DNA of 57,493 bases, from NCBI GenBank assembly GCA_020832345.1, contig JAFIEY010000196.1, forward strand, positions 1 through 57,493, given 5' to 3'. Source of the stretch: Cryomorphaceae bacterium (lineage in GTDB: Bacteria; Bacteroidota; Bacteroidia; Flavobacteriales; Schleiferiaceae). Both the position numbers and the translations under genes were made by a program. The notes below the pieces were generated by a model that worked only from the letters and a program-made list of their open reading frames with translations, did no database searches and had not been told where the DNA came from. Shown one piece after another: positions 40,613 to 49,514 of the stretch; positions within the stretch are counted from its first letter, which is position 1; the number at the start of each line of letters is the position of its first letter.

Positions 40613-41300
40613 GTCAACCATAGAAATTCCGGTTGCCGATGCATCTACCGCAGTCAGGGCCAGTGAAGCGCAGTTTATTCACGATTTTTTGCTTCAATTA
40701 GACAACCCGAAAACCCTGGAAATTGGCTTTGGATATGGTCGTTCGGCTTGCTATATCATGGCGGCCACAAATTTGCCTCACACCGTGATGGATCCCTTTC
40801 AAGACAACTACAACCGTCAGGCTTTGGCCAATGTAGAAAAATGCGGTTTTGGCAATCGTCTGACCCTTATTGAAGATTTCAGCCACAACGTGCTGCCCAA
40901 AATGGTTGGCGAGGGTAAAAAATTCGATTTTATCTTTATCGACGGCGATCACAAATTCGACGGCATTTTTGTGGATTTCTATTATGTTGACATGTTGCTC
41001 AACGAAGGCGGCTTTGCCTTGTTTCACGATACCTGGATGCGAAGCACGCAATTGGTCATGTCGTTTATCAACAAAAACCGGAAGGATTACCGCAAAATGA
41101 TGATTGGGCAAAACAACATGGGACTTTACCAAAAAACAGGCAATGACGAGCGCAACGGCATGCATTTTCGGGAGTTCTACACCACCCGTCGAATAATCAA
41201 ACACGCATTTATTCAGTGGATTTGGGGGCCAAAAAAAGGACTGATTAAATCTTTGGTTTTGGCAATTAAAGAAAAAATCCGCCCCACAAAAAGCAGGTAA
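40593..41300 (+). CDS. Class I SAM-dependent methyltransferase
   Basis: 235 residues. SAM-binding motif I is KTLEIGFGYGRSA (about residues 39-51). Motif-like segments PHTVMDPFQ, FDFIFIDGDHKFDGIFVDF and FALFHDTW fit the Methyltransf_24 group (sugar, cephalosporin hydroxylase or catechol type). A basic C-terminal tail (IKSLVLAIKEKIRPTKSR) may touch the membrane or nucleic acid. Substrate unknown. Its overlap with rnpA suggests co-transcription. Confidence 0.85.
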   Translation: MTTTEIESTIEIPVADASTAVRASEAQFIHDFLLQLDNPKTLEIGFGYGRSACYIMAATNLPHTVMDPFQDNYNRQALANVEKCGFGNRLTLIEDFSHNVLPKMVGEGKKFDFIFIDGDHKFDGIFVDFYYVDMLLNEGGFALFHDTWMRSTQLVMSFINKNRKDYRKMMIGQNNMGLYQKTGNDERNGMHFREFYTTRRIIKHAFIQWIWGPKKGLIKSLVLAIKEKIRPTKSR

Positions 41301-41334
41301 TTTATTTGGTGCGCAAAACTACTTTTTGCAAAAA

Positions 41335-41544
41335 TTATTTGCACTCACCTTTGGAGACAACTTCAACATTGTGACACCCCGCTTCACAAGCATTGCCATA
41401 AGTCTTCCCATCGCAACCACAAACTGGATCATAAATCATAGGACAAATACAATCTTCCACTCTTTCGGCTGGCCCGCATTTTTCATTGTTGCAGCTGGAG
41501 GAAGCCGTCAAAAAAAGTGAAAGGGAAATAAATAAGGTTTTCAT
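41335..41544 (-). CDS. Kazal-type protease inhibitor lipoprotein
   Basis: 69 residues. A signal peptide ([18 protein letters not shown]) has a lipobox-like SSSC, followed by one Kazal domain with the spacing [21 protein letters not shown], then [13 protein letters not shown] and EC. The family blocks serine proteases by a loop near the second cysteine. The bacterial role is probably protection from secreted proteases. Complete despite its size. Confidence 0.85.
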   Translation of the reverse strand: MKTLFISLSLFLTASSSCNNEKCGPAERVEDCICPMIYDPVCGCDGKTYGNACEAGCHNVEVVSKGECK

Positions 41545-41561
41545 GGGGTTTTTTATTAAAA

Positions 41562-41882
41562 CTAAGAACCTAAATTTTTAGGACTTGCAGTTCGGATATA
41601 GATATACCAAAACGGGATAAAGGAAAGAACAAAAGCGCCGACCAACAATACAACCCAAACGAAGCGCATGGTGGTATCGGGAATTTTATACGCTTTCCAA
41701 ATGTAGAGGATTTGAAAGGAAACAATGGCTACCACGGACAAAGAGATAAACACCAATTCGGGCATGCTGGCATTGAGTTCGGTGGAAAATATAACCGACA
41801 CCATAAATTGCAAGATGATTAATACCAAAATCGCAAGAGGCGCCAGTAAATACATGATTGCGTACTGAGGAGATTTTTTCAT
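41562..41882 (-). CDS. Small integral membrane protein, unknown function
   Basis: 106 residues from the ATG at 41882 ([18 protein letters not shown]). Three to four hydrophobic helices: [66 protein letters not shown] longer reading to 41990 adds a charged stretch with no signal of function. No family recognised. Confidence 0.7.
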   Translation of the reverse strand: MKKSPQYAIMYLLAPLAILVLIILQFMVSVIFSTELNASMPELVFISLSVVAIVSFQILYIWKAYKIPDTTMRFVWVVLLVGAFVLSFIPFWYIYIRTASPKNLGS

Positions 41883-42142
41883 GGTGAGAATTGAAGGTTG
41901 AATTTTATGTGCATCACGCAAAAGCCATGTATAGAAAGTGAAGCACAAGTCTTTCGGCCATGGCAGTGTCATTCGCGAATATATAATCATTTTGGTTAAT
42001 GTGGGTAAACTTATCGAATTTTTATCTTTTTACAAAGACAAACTAAAACAACATGTTAAATTTTGTAGGTTTAGTTGTCTTAAAAAATTATTTAACGTAC
42101 ATTCGCAGTAATTAAAAATTATTAACCACCAAAACACGTATT

Positions 42143-42673
42143 ATGAAAAAAGTACTTATGGCGCTTACCGCCATTGGAATGATTTCTTTAACAGCATGCT
42201 CATCTGATGATGAGGGATCAATGGAACAGGAACTTGAAGGTCAATGGACATACGAAGAAGCCGAGTATGAGTCAGATGAGCCGCATGAAGACACCGTCAG
42301 CTCTGGAAACCAATACACGCTATTTAAAGTGGAGATGACTGGCGGAAATGGTGCTGTTGATTTCCAATTAGATCCCAACAAAACCATGCCTTCTGGGGAA
42401 AATGATTTTAATATTACCACGGCAATGATGATGAATGGTGACACTATGACTACTACGACCATTCAAGCATCAATTAACTTAATTGATGAGGGAAACTTTT
42501 CTGTAGAAAGCAATGGCCGTTTGATGATTTATGTTATGGGAAGCCAAACAGAAATGGAATACAACATCAGCGGAGATGAATTGACCCTTACCAAGGCCGA
42601 TTTTGATTTCGGTAGTGCTTTTGGACAAAGTTCAGCTAAAGGCAACTTGAGCGTTGTACTTAAGCGGATGTAG
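42143..42673 (+). CDS. Lipocalin-like lipoprotein
   Basis: 176 residues with signal MKKVLMALTAIGMISLTAC and lipobox LTAC, then an acidic stretch (SSDDEGSMEQELEGQW). The mature part has the ELEGQWTYEEAE start and repeated strands (TMTTTTIQASINLIDEG, RLMIYVMGSQTEMEYNISGDELTLT) of the lipocalin-like calycin families common in Bacteroidota. Probably outer-membrane anchored; ligand unknown. A strong terminator follows at 42694. Confidence 0.8.
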   Translation: MKKVLMALTAIGMISLTACSSDDEGSMEQELEGQWTYEEAEYESDEPHEDTVSSGNQYTLFKVEMTGGNGAVDFQLDPNKTMPSGENDFNITTAMMMNGDTMTTTTIQASINLIDEGNFSVESNGRLMIYVMGSQTEMEYNISGDELTLTKADFDFGSAFGQSSAKGNLSVVLKRM

Positions 42674-42693
42674 AATTCAGCATGCTATTTTTT

Positions 42694-42729
42694 AAAAAGC
42701 CCATCGGTTAATTTCCGGTGGGCTTTTTT
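42694..42729 (+). terminator. Rho-independent terminator
   Basis: AAAAAGCCCATCGG (from 42694) pairs with CCGGTGGGCTTTTT over a seven-base loop, with one G-T pair, ending in a T run, 21 bp after the lipoprotein stop codon. Confidence 0.92.
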
Positions 42730-42991
42730 GTTTCCACATCCCATAAATGTCACCGATATTTGCACTTTTATTATTTGTCTTTACCAAATGCGCCGACCTT
42801 TTAGATGAGGTTTGATGGTTTTTATTCCAATGCTTTACCACAAAAGGCAAATGATTGTTTTAAAACCATCAATCGGAAATTGAACGGGGATTACTGGATA
42901 AGACGTAATTACTTCACGCTTTCTCCTTTTGCCAGGAGAATTTTGAAGCGCAAAATTTGATAAACTGTTTTTTTGAACTAATGAAAGATTT

Positions 42992-45043
42992 ATGAAGATT
43001 TCCAAAGATATTTTGAGCAATGCCTGGTCGCTGATGACCACTGCACGCGCCATGAGCGACCTTTATGAGGAAAACAAGGAAGTTGCCGCCAAATACGTTC
43101 ACGCTTGCTCCAGAGGTCACGAGGCTGTTCAACTCGCCCTCGGCATGCAGCTAAAGTCCCATGACTTTGTCGCACCATACTACCGCGACGACAGCATACT
43201 TCTCGGCATTGGCATGCGTCCCTATGACTTGATGTTGCAATTGCTTGCCAAACGTGACGACCCGTTTTCCGGGGGACGCACCTATTATTCTCATCCGAGT
43301 TTGAATAACCCGGATATGCCCAAAATCCCGCATCAAAGTTCGGCCACCGGCATGCAGGCCATCCCTATTACCGGAGTTGCAATGGGACTCCAATACCGTG
43401 AATTGCTGGGCTTGGATACCGAAAAGAACAATCCCATCGCCGTTTGCTCCATCGGTGATGCCGCCATGACGGAAGGGGAAGTGAGTGAGGCGCTGCAAAT
43501 GGCGGTTTTGAAAAAATTGCCCATTATGTACTTCGTTCAAGACAACGAATGGGATATTTCCGCCCACTCCTCAGAAACCCGTGCCCAAAACGCAGCGGAA
43601 TTTGCAGCGGGATTTAAGGGTTTGGAAGTCTTTAGTATTGACGGTGCCAATTTTGCCCAAAGTTGGGAAACCGTAGAAAAGGCCATTGAAATCATTCGTA
43701 CCGAAAGACGTCCGGTTTTATTACACGCATCGGTTCCTTTGTTGGGCCACCACACATCCGGGGTGCGCAAGGAGTGGTATCGGGATGATTTGGAAGAACA
43801 CGCATTGAGAGATCCGTTGCCCGCCATGGAAAAATTCTTGCTGGAAAATAATTTTGACCAGGACGAAATTGATACCATACGAAGTGTCAGCGCTAAAAAA
43901 GTTGAAGCAGATTACCGCGAGGCACTGGAAGCAGAAGACCCCAGACCGGAGGATTTGTTTGATTACGATTTTGCACCAACACCCATCACCGAAGAAAAAG
44001 GTGAAAGAGAACCTGCCGGTCGGGAGCGAACGGTGATGGTCGATAGCGCTTTATTTGCCATTCGGGAATTGATGAGCAAACACCCGGAATGTCTGCTTTA
44101 CGGACAGGATGTTGGCAAGCGGTTGGGTGGCGTATTTCGCGAAGCCGCAACCCTGGGTCAGCAGTTCGGCGACGACCGGGTATTCAACACGCCCATTCAG
44201 GAAGCTTTTATCATCGGGAGTACGGTCGGCATGGCCGCCACTGGATTGCGCCCCATCGTGGAGGTTCAGTTTGCCGATTATATTTGGCCGGGACTCAATC
44301 AGCTATTTACCGAACTCAGTCGTTCATATTATTTAAGCAACGGAAAATGGCCGGCCAGCGCGGTAATTCGTGTGCCCATTGGTGCATACGGTTCCGGCGG
44401 GCCTTATCACTCTTCCTCCGTTGAAAGTATCGTGAGTAATATCCGAGGCATAAAGGTCGCTTACCCCAGTACTGGTGCAGATTTAAAAGGTCTCATGAAA
44501 TCTGCCTATTATGACCCCAACCCTGTGGTCATGCTCGAACATAAAGGATTATATTGGAGCAAAATAAAAGGCACTGAAGATGCCAAAACCATCGAACCCG
44601 ATGAAGATTACGTAATTCCTTTCGGCAAGGGAAGAATTGCCCTGGAAGCCGATTCGGATGAAATTAATAATGGAAAAGCCGCCCTTGTTGTTACCTATGG
44701 AATGGGCGTGTATTGGGCAAAAACAGCTGCCAAAAACTTCCCGGGCAGGGTGGAAATCCTCGATTTGCGAACCCTCGTTCCACTCGATGAAGAATTGATT
44801 TTTGATCGGGTGAAGGCCATCGGTCATGTTTTGGTTGTCACGGAAGAGTCTGTCCCCAACGGATTTGCCCAGGCCCTTGCCGGAAATATTCAAGAAAATT
44901 GCTTTTCCTATTTAGATGCACCGGTTGGGGTAATCGGCAGTGAAACCTTACCGGCCATTCCACTTAATTCCACGTTGGAAGCCACCATGATTCCTAATGC
45001 GGAAAAGGTGCAAAAGCGTTTGGAAAAACTATTAAACTACTAA
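42992..45043 (+). CDS. 2-oxo acid dehydrogenase E1, fused alpha and beta subunits
   Basis: 683 residues. The alpha half (about 1-320) has the thiamine-diphosphate motif GDAAMTEGEVSEALQMA...DNEW and HASVPLLGHHTSG. The beta half (about 345-683) begins VMVDSALFAIRELMSKHPE and contains IQEAFIIGSTVGMAATGLRPIVEVQFADYI and RVPIGAYGSGGPYHS. Such fused E1 proteins in Bacteroidota serve branched-chain 2-oxo acid dehydrogenase complexes, decarboxylating 2-oxoisovalerate and relatives onto lipoyl E2. No E2 or E3 gene is in the window. An out-of-frame ATG 11 bp upstream is not used. The patatin gene follows after 5 bp. Confidence 0.92.
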   Translation: MKISKDILSNAWSLMTTARAMSDLYEENKEVAAKYVHACSRGHEAVQLALGMQLKSHDFVAPYYRDDSILLGIGMRPYDLMLQLLAKRDDPFSGGRTYYSHPSLNNPDMPKIPHQSSATGMQAIPITGVAMGLQYRELLGLDTEKNNPIAVCSIGDAAMTEGEVSEALQMAVLKKLPIMYFVQDNEWDISAHSSETRAQNAAEFAAGFKGLEVFSIDGANFAQSWETVEKAIEIIRTERRPVLLHASVPLLGHHTSGVRKEWYRDDLEEHALRDPLPAMEKFLLENNFDQDEIDTIRSVSAKKVEADYREALEAEDPRPEDLFDYDFAPTPITEEKGEREPAGRERTVMVDSALFAIRELMSKHPECLLYGQDVGKRLGGVFREAATLGQQFGDDRVFNTPIQEAFIIGSTVGMAATGLRPIVEVQFADYIWPGLNQLFTELSRSYYLSNGKWPASAVIRVPIGAYGSGGPYHSSSVESIVSNIRGIKVAYPSTGADLKGLMKSAYYDPNPVVMLEHKGLYWSKIKGTEDAKTIEPDEDYVIPFGKGRIALEADSDEINNGKAALVVTYGMGVYWAKTAAKNFPGRVEILDLRTLVPLDEELIFDRVKAIGHVLVVTEESVPNGFAQALAGNIQENCFSYLDAPVGVIGSETLPAIPLNSTLEATMIPNAEKVQKRLEKLLNY

Positions 45044-45048
45044 AAATC

Positions 45049-45825
45049 ATGGCAGGAATTGGACTTTGTTTGAGCGGTGGTGGTGCACGTGGTCTGGCAC
45101 ATCTTGGTGTGCTAAAAGCCTTGGATGAGTTGGAAGTACCCATCGAAATGATTAGTGGAACCAGTGCAGGAGCTATTGCCGGATCGATGTATGCCGCAGG
45201 ACTTTCACCGGAAACCATTCTTGAAAAGGTGAGAACTAAATCCGTTTTTGATGTTTTTAAATTGGCTTTGGGTAAAAGTGGTTTATCCGAAATGAAGTAT
45301 TTGAGAAATATATTGGTGGAGTCCTGTGGGGATCTTCAATTTTCGGATTTAAAAATCCCCTTTGTCGCCTGTTTGGCTGATCTCCGCAGCGGCATGGCTG
45401 AAATGATCTCCGAAGGGGACTTGGTGGATGCAGTTATCGCTTCTGCTTCCATTCCAATTATTTTTGAACCAGTAGAAAAAGACGGAAAACTTTATGTGGA
45501 CGGAGGCGTACTCAACAACCTTCCCGTAGAGCCCTTATTGGAAAAAAATCTGAAAATAATTGGGGTCAACATTAACGTACACGGTGAATCGAGGGAATTA
45601 CCCAACAAAATGAAAAACGTAGCCGAGCGCATTTTCGATTTAACGCTTTGGTATCCCACGAAAAAACGCTTTGAAAAATGTGACGTGCAAATTGATGTCA
45701 CCGAAGCATTTACCTTTGGCTTATTTGAATTTAACAAAGGTGATGAACTCTTTGAAATTGGTTATAGAGCAACCATGAAACAAAAAGATGAAATCCAAAA
45801 ACTGATCAGCGAAGTCAGTTCTTAG
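45049..45825 (+). CDS. Patatin-like phospholipase (RssA-type)
   Basis: 258 residues. The anion hole GGGARGLAHLGVLKAL (residues 9-24), the nucleophile elbow GTSAGAIAG (G-x-S-x-G) and the catalytic aspartate in YVDGGVLNNLPVE are all present. The enzyme hydrolyses acyl esters of phospholipids or related lipids. It lies 5 bp after the E1 gene. Its 3' end overlaps the convergent lipoprotein gene by 11 bases. Confidence 0.93.
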   Translation: MAGIGLCLSGGGARGLAHLGVLKALDELEVPIEMISGTSAGAIAGSMYAAGLSPETILEKVRTKSVFDVFKLALGKSGLSEMKYLRNILVESCGDLQFSDLKIPFVACLADLRSGMAEMISEGDLVDAVIASASIPIIFEPVEKDGKLYVDGGVLNNLPVEPLLEKNLKIIGVNINVHGESRELPNKMKNVAERIFDLTLWYPTKKRFEKCDVQIDVTEAFTFGLFEFNKGDELFEIGYRATMKQKDEIQKLISEVSS

Positions 45826-46213
45826 TCATGGTGCCGGAAACTTCATCGTTTCCCGATCCATCATCAATGGAAAAAGATATGGATGCCGATTCAAAGGATC
45901 CGTCCATTTGTGCCGATCCCGCAACGATAAAGCCCTCGCGTTCCTGCACAGGGATAATCATCTTCATGACATCAATTTCCGCGGAAAGCCAAAAGTCCTG
46001 ACCTTGAGCATACAGTCCGCGAATGACCACTTTATCGTCCACCAGACTTTGTGCTCGCGAAATATTCACCGTGTAGGTTTGGGGCGCAAATTCGCCCTTG
46101 GTTTCCCGAACCGTCCAAGTGCCTACCCAATCGTCAACGGGGTCGTCGTCGTCATCGGGCAAACAAGCCGGTATTGCGAGTATTGCCAAAAATACCCAAA
46201 GTTTACGCATCAT
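45815..46213 (-). CDS. Small lipoprotein with acidic spacer
   Basis: 132 residues: signal MMRKLWVFLAILAIPAC with lipobox IPAC, then a DDDDDPVDD tract and a beta-rich mature domain (WVGTWTVRETKGEF, FESASISFSIDDGSGNDEVSGTMTKN) similar to lipocalin-like proteins. Function unknown. The start overlaps the stop of the OmpH-like gene by 4 bases, so the two are co-translated, and the tail overlaps the patatin gene. Confidence 0.78.
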   Translation of the reverse strand: MMRKLWVFLAILAIPACLPDDDDDPVDDWVGTWTVRETKGEFAPQTYTVNISRAQSLVDDKVVIRGLYAQGQDFWLSAEIDVMKMIIPVQEREGFIVAGSAQMDGSFESASISFSIDDGSGNDEVSGTMTKN

Positions 46214-46854
46214 TTTTTCTTTTTACCTTCTTCTTTTTTATTTCCTTCTTTTTCCTTGCGGTGACGAGCATTGAGTTCCTCAGCCATTTCATCGGTAATA
46301 TCAAATGCATCGTTTGCCCAAACCAGACTTCCGCCCAATTCCAGCATAAACACCATATCGAGGTTGAGTTTTTCCTGAACCCTGTTGATGGCATCGGTCA
46401 CTTCTTCGTAAAGTCCGCGATTGAGTTCGCGTTCCTCACCCATAAATTCCTGGCTTTTGCGCTCGCGCCATGCCATTAGCTCCTGCTGTTTCATTTCCAA
46501 TTCTTGCTGAGCCATTTGCAATTCTCTTTCGCTCATCCTTGGTGCTTCCTCTTCAAGTACCTTCAAATTTTCCTGAAACACTCTGGTTTTCCGTTCCCAT
46601 TCGCGCTCCATAATTTTCATCTTGCCCTCCAATTCTTTTTGAAGTTCCTTGTGTCGTTCGTAGGTCGTCAGCAAACTATCTGTGCGAATAAAACCAATTT
46701 TATAGGTGCCATCACCATTTAATTCCGAACGAATTTCTGCTTTTTCAGAATCTTTGTCGTCGCCTTTAGCCTCATTGCCTGAGGTTAGCTGAATGCCCAA
46801 AATAACGGCAATGCCTATGGCGAAAATAATGTTGAAAATGGATTGCTTGTTCAT
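46210..46854 (-). CDS. OmpH/Skp-like periplasmic chaperone
   Basis: 214 residues. One N-terminal membrane or signal segment (IIFAIGIAVILGIQLTSG) without a clear cleavage site, then a long coiled coil from about residue 65 to 150 (EGKMKIMEREWERKTRVFQ, ELQMAQQELEMKQQELMAW) and a core that starts YKIGFIRTDSLLTTYE and ends NLDMVFMLELGGSLVWANDAFDIT, which matches the OmpH family (PF03938). It ends in a lysine-rich tail. The usual job is to escort outer-membrane proteins. It is transcribed with the following lipoprotein. Confidence 0.88.
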   Translation of the reverse strand: MNKQSIFNIIFAIGIAVILGIQLTSGNEAKGDDKDSEKAEIRSELNGDGTYKIGFIRTDSLLTTYERHKELQKELEGKMKIMEREWERKTRVFQENLKVLEEEAPRMSERELQMAQQELEMKQQELMAWRERKSQEFMGEERELNRGLYEEVTDAINRVQEKLNLDMVFMLELGGSLVWANDAFDITDEMAEELNARHRKEKEGNKKEEGKKKK

Positions 46855-46870
46855 GTTTTATATTTTGTGG

Positions 46871-46878
46871 CAAAAATA
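46871..46878 (-). promoter_or_regulatory. -7 promoter box of the OmpH-like gene
   Basis: The complement reads TATTTTTG, an exact TAnnTTTG, 16 bp before the ATG at 46854. Confidence 0.5.
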
Positions 46879-46931
46879 GGGTGAACAAGTGAGTTAGAAA
46901 GGGCTAATCAATTAAATTGCGATATCACCCC

Positions 46932-48359
46932 TTAAAAATGGTAATTTAACGCTAAAGTCGTGTGCAATAAATTCACGCGATTCATAATAAATTCGGCGGG
47001 TAAGTCCTTTTGTGTTGCTTTTATTTTTGTGGAAATTAGGATATAAGTTTCCAGCCCTTTCAACAATCCGCCGTGGTCGTAATGAAAATCGAGATTGGCG
47101 TGAATGTAAGACGGAATTCCGTATTTATTGAGTTTCGCCTCATGGGGATCAGGGCGTTTCATGTGTCCCAGCGAAAAGGAAGAAACCCACGGTGATTTGT
47201 GGTGTTCATACGCCAGTTTTATCGAACTTGCGTGCACATCACCCATGCCCTCAGCCCTTTCACGGGGAATAAAACTGAAAAAGGGTTCTCGACCCCACTC
47301 CCGGGGAAATTGGTATCTACCGTGTGATGTGATTCGATTGTAATTGAGTGAAGTTTTCCAACGGCCAAAATTTTTTCCCACCCGCAAACCAAAAACGTAA
47401 GACTGGTGATCGGCTTGCACGTAGGACAATAATTGATCTGCGTTTCCACCAGTACCCACCCCGTGTTGTCCAATGGCTTGAAATCCCGCCAACCAATGGT
47501 TTTTTGATTTTTCATCGGAAGTATAATCCATCTGAATCATGGCTGTATTAAAAACATTGTCCACGTAAAAATCCCATATATGTAACGCCCACTTTTTATT
47601 AAATCGATGGTGAAGGCCAAAAATCCCCACCCCCCGTGAGTTTACGTTTCCTGCGTATTGGGCGTTATTTCCAAAGACATCCCGACCGGATGGATGTGCG
47701 CCCATGGACTCCCCAGTGTTGTACCACCGAATAGTAGAGCGGGGAGAAAAACTGTAAATATATCCGCCTTCGAGGGTGGTATTTTCCCATTCGCGGGCAC
47801 GGACGTAAAACCCTTCTACGCCGGTGGGGCGCATTCGTCCGTCTTGCAAATTGATAAAGGGTGTGTTGATGAGTAATTTGCCAAAAGTTAATTCCGTTTC
47901 GCGAAAGCTATATTGGATAAAGAGTTCCTCCAACCTGTCCATGTCTTCAGTATTGTGCGGGTTGGTAATATCAAACAAAGCGATTTCGTAACGGCTGAGC
48001 ATTCCGGTGGCGGGATCTGGATTTTGCAAATTATGGGATCCGATATTAAAAATATAAAAACCACTGACGCCCATGGAGAATCCCCGGTATCGTGCAGATT
48101 CAAAACGCAGGCCGCCCCCTGCAGCGTTCGCCGCAAAGTCTTGCATCGAACCCTCATTGTGGGTTGACATAAACATATATCTAAAATGGCCATGCGTTGT
48201 TCCGCCCTTAAAAGCCCCCAAAATAGAAGTACTGTCGGCGGTTTTTTTACTGCCACCCCGCCAAATATTGGGTTGTTCCGGCACATCTTGGTGTTGTGCC
48301 CAAAGAAAGCCTCCCCCGTTGAGCAAAAGCCCAACAGAAATAATTACTTTTTTAAACAT
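46932..48359 (-). CDS. OprD-like outer-membrane porin
   Basis: 475 residues from the ATG at 48359. An upstream reading to 48404 only runs through repeat R1 copy G and is excluded. Signal peptide MFKKVIISVGLLLNGGGFLWA. The mature protein is rich in alternating strands and aromatic pairs, with GHFRYMFMSTHNEG, EELFIQYSFRETELTFGKLLINTPF, FGLRVGKNFGRWKTSLNYN and the closing phenylalanine (TLALNYHF) needed by the BAM complex. The pattern fits the OprD/alginate-type family of small-molecule porins. Substrate unknown. Near the start is a WRGGSKKTADSTSILG stretch. Confidence 0.82.
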   Translation of the reverse strand: MFKKVIISVGLLLNGGGFLWAQHQDVPEQPNIWRGGSKKTADSTSILGAFKGGTTHGHFRYMFMSTHNEGSMQDFAANAAGGGLRFESARYRGFSMGVSGFYIFNIGSHNLQNPDPATGMLSRYEIALFDITNPHNTEDMDRLEELFIQYSFRETELTFGKLLINTPFINLQDGRMRPTGVEGFYVRAREWENTTLEGGYIYSFSPRSTIRWYNTGESMGAHPSGRDVFGNNAQYAGNVNSRGVGIFGLHHRFNKKWALHIWDFYVDNVFNTAMIQMDYTSDEKSKNHWLAGFQAIGQHGVGTGGNADQLLSYVQADHQSYVFGLRVGKNFGRWKTSLNYNRITSHGRYQFPREWGREPFFSFIPRERAEGMGDVHASSIKLAYEHHKSPWVSSFSLGHMKRPDPHEAKLNKYGIPSYIHANLDFHYDHGGLLKGLETYILISTKIKATQKDLPAEFIMNRVNLLHTTLALNYHF

Positions 48360-48371
48360 GATTTTTATTTG

Positions 48372-48498
48372 TGAGACCACTCCAAAAAGGATGACTTCAA
48401 TCAAAATCGAGGGGATTTTTGAACCGGAGCAAGTGAGGATTCAAAAATTTACCGACAAGGAAGATTTTGGCAGAAAGGGACTTTTTGGAGCAGACTCA
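48372..48498 (+). repeat. R1 dispersed repeat, copy G (long form, short variant of the core)
   Basis: From GTGAGACCACTCCAAAAAGG to CTTTTTGGAGCAGACTCA. Nearly identical to copy A but with both ends preserved; the plus frame is open as in A and F. It sits 13 bp upstream of the porin start and 32 bp from the rhodanese gene's stop. Confidence 0.88.
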
Positions 48499-48529
48499 TT
48501 TGTCAAAAAGCCATTGTGGTGATTTTGGC

Positions 48530-48832
48530 TTAAACCAGCGCATCAACGGAGCCCCAGCCTCCGCCGTTGATCACATCGTATCCGTTTTGTTTTAGGATGC
48601 GTTTAGCCATGGCGCTACGACTACCAGTTCGGCAAAAAACCACGACCTTTTTATTTTGGGGAATCTTTTTCAAATTATGCGAAAGCTTGTCGAGCGGCAC
48701 ATTGACGGCACCTTTGACCGTTCCCGTTTTAAATTCGCCCGGTGTTCGGACATCCAGAAGGGTTGCCCCTTGGTCAATGTACGCCTTAATCTGTTTTTGT
48801 TTTCCGCCAAAAAGTGCTGAGAATATGCCCAT
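48530..48832 (-). CDS. Rhodanese-like domain protein
   Basis: 100 residues with one rhodanese domain: TLLDVRTPGEFKTGTVKGAVNVPL, then the active-site loop VVFCRTGSRSAMA with the catalytic cysteine (about residue 68), and INGGGWGSVDAL at the end. Such proteins transfer sulfur or act as small sulfurtransferase modules in thiol chemistry. It stands alone. Confidence 0.93.
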   Translation of the reverse strand: MGIFSALFGGKQKQIKAYIDQGATLLDVRTPGEFKTGTVKGAVNVPLDKLSHNLKKIPQNKKVVVFCRTGSRSAMAKRILKQNGYDVINGGGWGSVDALV

Positions 48833-48845
48833 GGTTCTTTTTGTG

Positions 48846-48853
48846 CAAAGGTA
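48846..48853 (-). promoter_or_regulatory. -7 promoter box TACCTTTG of the rhodanese gene
   Basis: Exact TAnnTTTG on the minus strand, 13 bp before the ATG at 48832. Confidence 0.6.
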
Positions 48854-48961
48854 ATCTACTTTTATTGCGCAGATACATGACCAAAGTCACGTAAAATCAC
48901 CTTGTAATTTTCCAATAAAATGCCCATTAAAACCCTATATTTATTTTTCATCTGATACCCA

Positions 48962-48991
48962 TTGTTATGTGTTAAAAAGTTTATACCTTTG
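48962..48991 (+). promoter_or_regulatory. Promoter of the rimP-nusA-infB operon
   Basis: TTG (48962-48964), 19 bp, then TACCTTTG (48984-48991). Both parts and the spacing match the Bacteroidota primary sigma factor consensus. Confidence 0.75.
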
Positions 48992-49000
48992 CGCCCAATT

Positions 49001-49025
49001 AAGAGGGGACATTGTGTCCCCTCTT
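49001..49025 (+). promoter_or_regulatory. Leader hairpin upstream of rimP, possible attenuator
   Basis: AAGAGGGGACA (49001-49011) and TGTCCCCTCTT (49015-49025) form a perfect 11-bp stem with a three-base loop, followed by a short T-rich run. It lies about 10-35 nt downstream of the promoter box and 12 bp before the rimP start, where folding could stop transcription or block translation. rimP leaders with regulatory structures are known in other bacteria. Confidence 0.8.
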
Positions 49026-49037
49026 TTATTAGGTTGT

Positions 49038-49502
49038 ATGATAGATAAGCAAAAAGTAGCTGCCCTATGCGAAGAGGCGCTCAGTGCCTTTGACGGGTTT
49101 TTAGTTGAACTGACAGTTGACGAGCACAACAACATTCAGGTATTGGCAGATACCGATGCGGGAATTACCATTGAGCAACTCAAGCAGGTAAGCCGTAATG
49201 TAGAAGGCAATCTCGACCGGGAAACCGCTGATTTCATGTTGACGGTAAGTTCACCCGGGTTGAGCCGACCCCTCGACAGTTACAGAATGTACCGTAAAAA
49301 TGATGGCAGGGAGGTTAAGGTGAAAACCAAAACCGGAGAAAAGTTAACGGGCATATTAGAAGTAATTGACGAGCAGACCATAGAATTGCGGTGGACCACC
49401 AGGGAACCCAAGCCCATTGGCAAGGGAAAAGTAACCGTAGAAAAAAACCAGCGCCTCGCGTTGGATGAGATACAAGAAACCAAACTCAAAATATCGATTT
49501 AA
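49038..49502 (+). CDS. rimP: Ribosome maturation factor RimP
   Basis: 154 residues from the ATG at 49038; a longer reading would cross the promoter and hairpin. Family features: EALSAFDGFLVELTVDEHNNIQVLADTDAG and TADFMLTVSSPGLSRPL, the SPG-x-x-R motif of the central domain, and the SH3-like C-terminus KVKTKTGEKLTGILEVID. It assists assembly of the 30S subunit. It is first in the rimP-nusA-infB operon. Confidence 0.95.
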   Translation: MIDKQKVAALCEEALSAFDGFLVELTVDEHNNIQVLADTDAGITIEQLKQVSRNVEGNLDRETADFMLTVSSPGLSRPLDSYRMYRKNDGREVKVKTKTGEKLTGILEVIDEQTIELRWTTREPKPIGKGKVTVEKNQRLALDEIQETKLKISI

Positions 49503-49514
49503 TACCATAACGCC

